In this document: positions 60,342-64,000 of the stretch, piece by piece
How the letters are laid out: each line of letters begins with the position of its first letter
How positions within the stretch are numbered: position 1 is the stretch's first letter
Source: Serinus canaria
Taxonomy: Eukaryota; Chordata; Aves; Passeriformes; Fringillidae
Assembly (NCBI RefSeq): GCF_022539315.1
Contig: NC_066323.1
Coordinates: 5,433,719 to 5,497,718 of the forward strand
Direction: 5' to 3'
DNA: 64,000 nt
Position numbers and translations under genes: made by a program
Notes under the pieces: model-generated
Database searches by the model: none
What the model was told of the DNA's origin: nothing
Seen by the model: only the letters and a program-made list of their open reading frames with translations

Positions 60342-63300
60342 CCTTCCAGGTGTGTTTTTCAGTTTGTGTTCAGGCAATACTGAATTGAAATGAGGAGCAC
60401 TGGAACTCACAGCTGTTAAAATGGTAACAGACATTGATTGTTCAGCTCCTCTTGGATCTCCTGGGTTTGGACACTGGAGTCTGGATTTAGCTGGAGTGTC
60501 AGACACTAATTGCACCAAGTCCAAGAATAAGGACTGTGTGTGTCAGAGCTTTGATGTGATTGACCTTGATTTCCAAGAGATTCTGGGAGTGAGTGGAAAC
60601 AATGGTTTTCCATTATTTTTCTGCTCAGGGAAAAGCTGATATTTTGAAATAAAGGAAAAAAAGGAAATTTTGAAAAATTACATTTTGGAGGGTAACAGGG
60701 TGGGTAACACCTTTTTAATAGTACTCAGTTGTTATTTCCATTTCAGTTTTTGACTGAAATTGAGGCTTTTTGCTCACCTTTTGCATCTGTACTGACTGAC
60801 TCACACATTCTGACTGCATAAAATTCACTGGGCTCATTATTTGTATTTAGTGGAAAGGTCACAATAGAAATCTTCATATAAAAGGAAGAAAAAGTTTTGT
60901 TTCTTCTGGCTGCAGAGTCCTTGGGCTCGCTCAGCTGCAGTTGTGTGTATCTATGGTGGCAATGTGCTGTCAGCAGAGGTGTCATAAAAAGTGAGGCCAA
61001 ACCTGTCAGACACACACGTTGAGGATATATCTGCCTTTGAAACTATCAGTCTGGAGGAGGCTGATAAGACAACCAAAAGTAATCTTGACTTGAGAAAAGA
61101 GAGAGAGAATAGCAGGATTTAAGCTGATAGGGGAGAGGTGAGGTAAACAAGAAAGGAAAGCTTGGGGATGACAGGTTTGTACTTTTGGTGGTAATAAATA
61201 ACATCCCAACTCACACAGCAACGTCTCTCCCTGGTAATCCCATAGTGGCATCCAGGAGCCCAGTCTGCTCCTATGTGGCCTTGTCCCTGCTGGTGGCTTT
61301 TTGATCTGCTGGCAGCCTGCTCTCTGGGAAAGGGAATCAAGGAGTGGGAATTTGGGTCACTCCTCTTGCTGCTGGTCACCCCACCCTGAGTGTAAGGTCC
61401 CTGCCTTTCCAGAGGGAAGAGATGCCAGAAGAGAGGCTGATCACATCCTACAAACCAAACTATTGTTGGTGCCATGTCCTGATCTGTCCCAGACTGTCCA
61501 GCCCTGGAGCTGGGGGATAGTTTGGGACACAGCTGTTGGGACAGTGATGTGTGTGACCCCAGCACCAGGATCTCCAAACAGCAGGATTTCCTTGGCTGCT
61601 TCCTTGCAGATCCTCAGCTTCCATAATGGCTTGGATGTGTGATGCTCACCTAAGGCAGGTTTGGGGTTTTGGGCAGGGCATGAGATTATTTTGTTTCACT
61701 AATTGATTTCTATATTTTCCTCCCTACTCGTTACTTAGGGCTCAGAGTATTTCTCTTAGGTTTCCATTTACTGGGTAGTGATGAGTCACTGTCTAGTGCT
61801 GCCCTATCACACCTGTTAAAAAATTACACCTGTTTCTTGTAGATAAGGCAAGAAACAAATTACTCTGGGGTGCCTTTCTCTGACACTTCATTTGTCTTCC
61901 AGACTGTGCAAGGGTAGTTACCTTCATGCCAAAATTAATTATGGGCAGCTCTGGAATTCTTAATCTGTCAGAAGCAACAGGAGAAGAAAACATTTTATTC
62001 AGTTCCAAAGACTGGGTGAATAAGAAAGAGATGGGAGTTTTCCAGACATAAATAGAAGCTTTCTCACTCCTATTTTCAGCTGATTCTGAGTTCTCACTGA
62101 AGTTGTAATAATTTTTTTTGCTTTCTTCAAAATTGCTTTCCTGTGTCTTAAATTAGCAGGAGCATGGTATAGCAGATGGCTGAAGAGTTAAACTGTTTTT
62201 TCTGCAGTAACAATGCTTACAGCAGAGCTGTACACTCCTTTGCTTGCCCTCTGTTTCAAGAAAGAAATGCCTTTTGAAAGAATAAATCTTGCATTGTCTG
62301 GCTATCATCTCCTAATCTAAAGACTGTAACTGGTAACTACATAAATTACTGTTATATTCTCAGCACAGTTTCAATTGAATGACTTTATTCCTCATAAAAC
62401 CACTGCTGTATGGTTTTCCACCAGGAACTGCATGTGAGGGACCACTCACTGTGTCCTCGTGCTGCTGGCCCAAATGCTCCCTCCAGTCTCAGTGCAGACA
62501 GTGACTTTAAACTGTATTTATTTGTTTGGAATGAGTCAGAAGCCAAAGGTAGGGCTGTGGCTTTCCCTGCTCATTCCCCTGCGAGTGCCACATGATGTGC
62601 CCTCCATCTGGTGGCAGGAGTACAGAGGGAAAGAGGACTGAGAATGCATTTACAGGGTGAAGTAAAAGCCTTTCACTGACTGTTGATTTAACAAGGTAAT
62701 ATCCCTGCAGTCAGAAATTAAATTGTTAGCCTAGGGGTTTTCCAGAATAGGCTTGTTTAGAATAGTTTTCTTTATATTATAGCAAGCGAGAGAGGTTTAT
62801 CCATCTCTTATATCCTTTTCCTCCCCTCAGTATAAATCAAAGGAGGGTTTGCAGGGCTCCAGACCCCTTTGGTTTTCTCCTCTCTTTACAGCAACACAGC
62901 TCCTGTGGTGTGGCATGCAGCAGCTGTCCAGGAAGCATGAGGTATAGGGGAATAAAACATTATTCCAAATACTGCTTTTATTTTCACTGAGCTCACGTGC
63001 CCAGACCTGAGGAGTGCAGCCATTCCTGGCAGCATCCAAAGCCCTGTGTGTATGAATGTCTTCTTGTGGCTCTGTGCTCTGAGCTGCCACCAGGAAAGGG
63101 ACCCCAAAGGCAGCAGAGCTGGGTGGCAGTGAGTGACACTGCTGTTGGGACCCTGCAGTGGTGGCCCCAAAGCTGCTCATCACTGGCAGAGCAGGCAAGC
63201 ATCAGCCAGACACACGCAAGACCATGGCCCTGTGTGACTGTCTCACCACGTTAGTTTTTGGTTTTAATACTGCACAAAGCAGTATTGTCAACACCACAAG

Positions 63301-64000
63301 GCTAAATGATTCATCTGCTTTCTATTGTTACTTGCTCAAGCAGTGAAAGTAATTATATCTAAATAGGAATACTTTTTAATTTGATATCTGACTGCTGAGT
63401 GCTCTGGGTTCATTTCTGTTACGGTCTCCTTTGTAATCCTAACAGCTAAAATATTTTTTAATAGAAGCTGAAAATCTGACACTGTCACAGTATTCCAGGA
63501 GCAAAGACTTGAGACTAAATGCAAAACAGATTTGCATGGCTGGAAACTTCTTATTTGTTGCTGTAGGCACTTCTATAGGAATTTGGGAATAAAGCTGGGG
63601 GAAAAGGCTCCACTGTGAACCAGGCATGACATTTCAAGTGCTATTTGCTTGTCTGAGTAATATCCTATAAAAATCTTGCTGATAGTTGGTCACATTACAC
63701 AGATATGCCTAAAATGAGAGTTGGTAATACACAATGGGATCTTGGCAGCATGTTGTGCTTTTTGCTTCCTCTCTTCTTCTCCAGCATCTGTTTCTGAAAT
63801 TGCTTTTTTCAATATAAAAAGCTGTATTTTATGTGTTTGAAGCGCTGACTGCACCTTTTCTGGGGGATGTATTAAACTTGTACTGGGTATTTTAAGGAGT
63901 AAAAGCATTGGTACAGTCAAGGAGCCCAAAACCTTTCTGAATGTTTCAGGTACCACTTGCTGAGTGTGCCTGGACGAGGAGCTGGAAAAAAATACAGTGT

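Larger units (their letters stand above)
50937..64000. other. NAALADL2: Downstream intron, last part
   Basis: No exon recognised up to the end of the window. It contains an AAAAT-type repeat at 52595-52625, T-rich DNA at 58628-58638 and poly-T at 60321-60341. Frames at 61119-61577 (minus) and elsewhere are open by chance in a GC-richer stretch. The next NAALADL2 exon must lie beyond 64000, or is too diverged for me to see. Confidence 0.6.

Noticed and set aside
61119..61577. 152-codon minus-strand frame
   Set aside because: No similarity to any family that I know, overlapped by a + strand open frame of similar length; best explained by local GC content.
63940..64000. Possible next NAALADL2 exon at the window end (acceptor-like tttcag|gtacc)
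   Set aside because: Translation in the required phase does not resemble the NAALADL2 stalk that should follow, and the window ends before a donor could be seen.
1..64000. CRISPR arrays, operons, prokaryotic promoters, tRNA or rRNA genes, endogenous retrovirus genes
   Set aside because: No direct-repeat/spacer arrays, cloverleaf-type sequences or viral gene motifs were recognised; the window is vertebrate nuclear DNA.

Overview
This window looks like vertebrate nuclear DNA, most probably from a bird and plausibly a songbird. The evidence is a set of decayed, 5'-truncated CR1 retrotransposon copies on both strands (the dominant repeat of bird genomes), the absence of any Alu- or L1-like mammalian repeat that I could recognise, and one coding exon whose protein clearly matches vertebrate NAALADL2. 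Almost all the rest is AT-rich, CpG-poor non-coding DNA with frequent poly-T, T/G-rich and simple-repeat tracts.

Layout: from 1 to 38,827 is upstream intron (or 5' flank, if the gene has no earlier exon in this species). It holds CR1 fragments near 7.4, 17.9, 29.0, 31.0, 32.2 and 37.1 kb. It also has a GC-richer pocket at 3.1-3.5 kb, a long perfect hairpin at 7.3 kb, simple repeats, a DR4 nuclear-receptor-type site at 24.1 kb, paired octamer sites near 22.9 kb, and a splice-site juxtaposition followed by a purine-rich open block at 15.97 kb. From 38,828 to 39,329 is the one secure coding exon. It encodes the N-terminal cytoplasmic tail, the single membrane anchor and the first part of the stalk of NAALADL2, a type II membrane protein of the M28 peptidase/transferrin-receptor family. 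From 39,330 to 64,000 is the following intron, with CR1 fragments near 41.7 and 50.8 kb and no further exon that I can recognise.

The protease-associated, peptidase-like and dimerisation regions of NAALADL2 must lie downstream of the window. This fits a gene with very long introns. Long T-runs outnumber long A-runs on the + strand (about 17 to 5 by eye), which fits transcription of the + strand across the window but does not prove it. I found no tRNA, rRNA, CRISPR, operon or other prokaryote-type feature. Nearly all other open frames are short chance frames. The most promising undescribed signals are the candidate recursive-splice/cryptic-exon locus at 15.97 kb, the 22-bp-arm hairpin at 7.3 kb, and the DR4 element.
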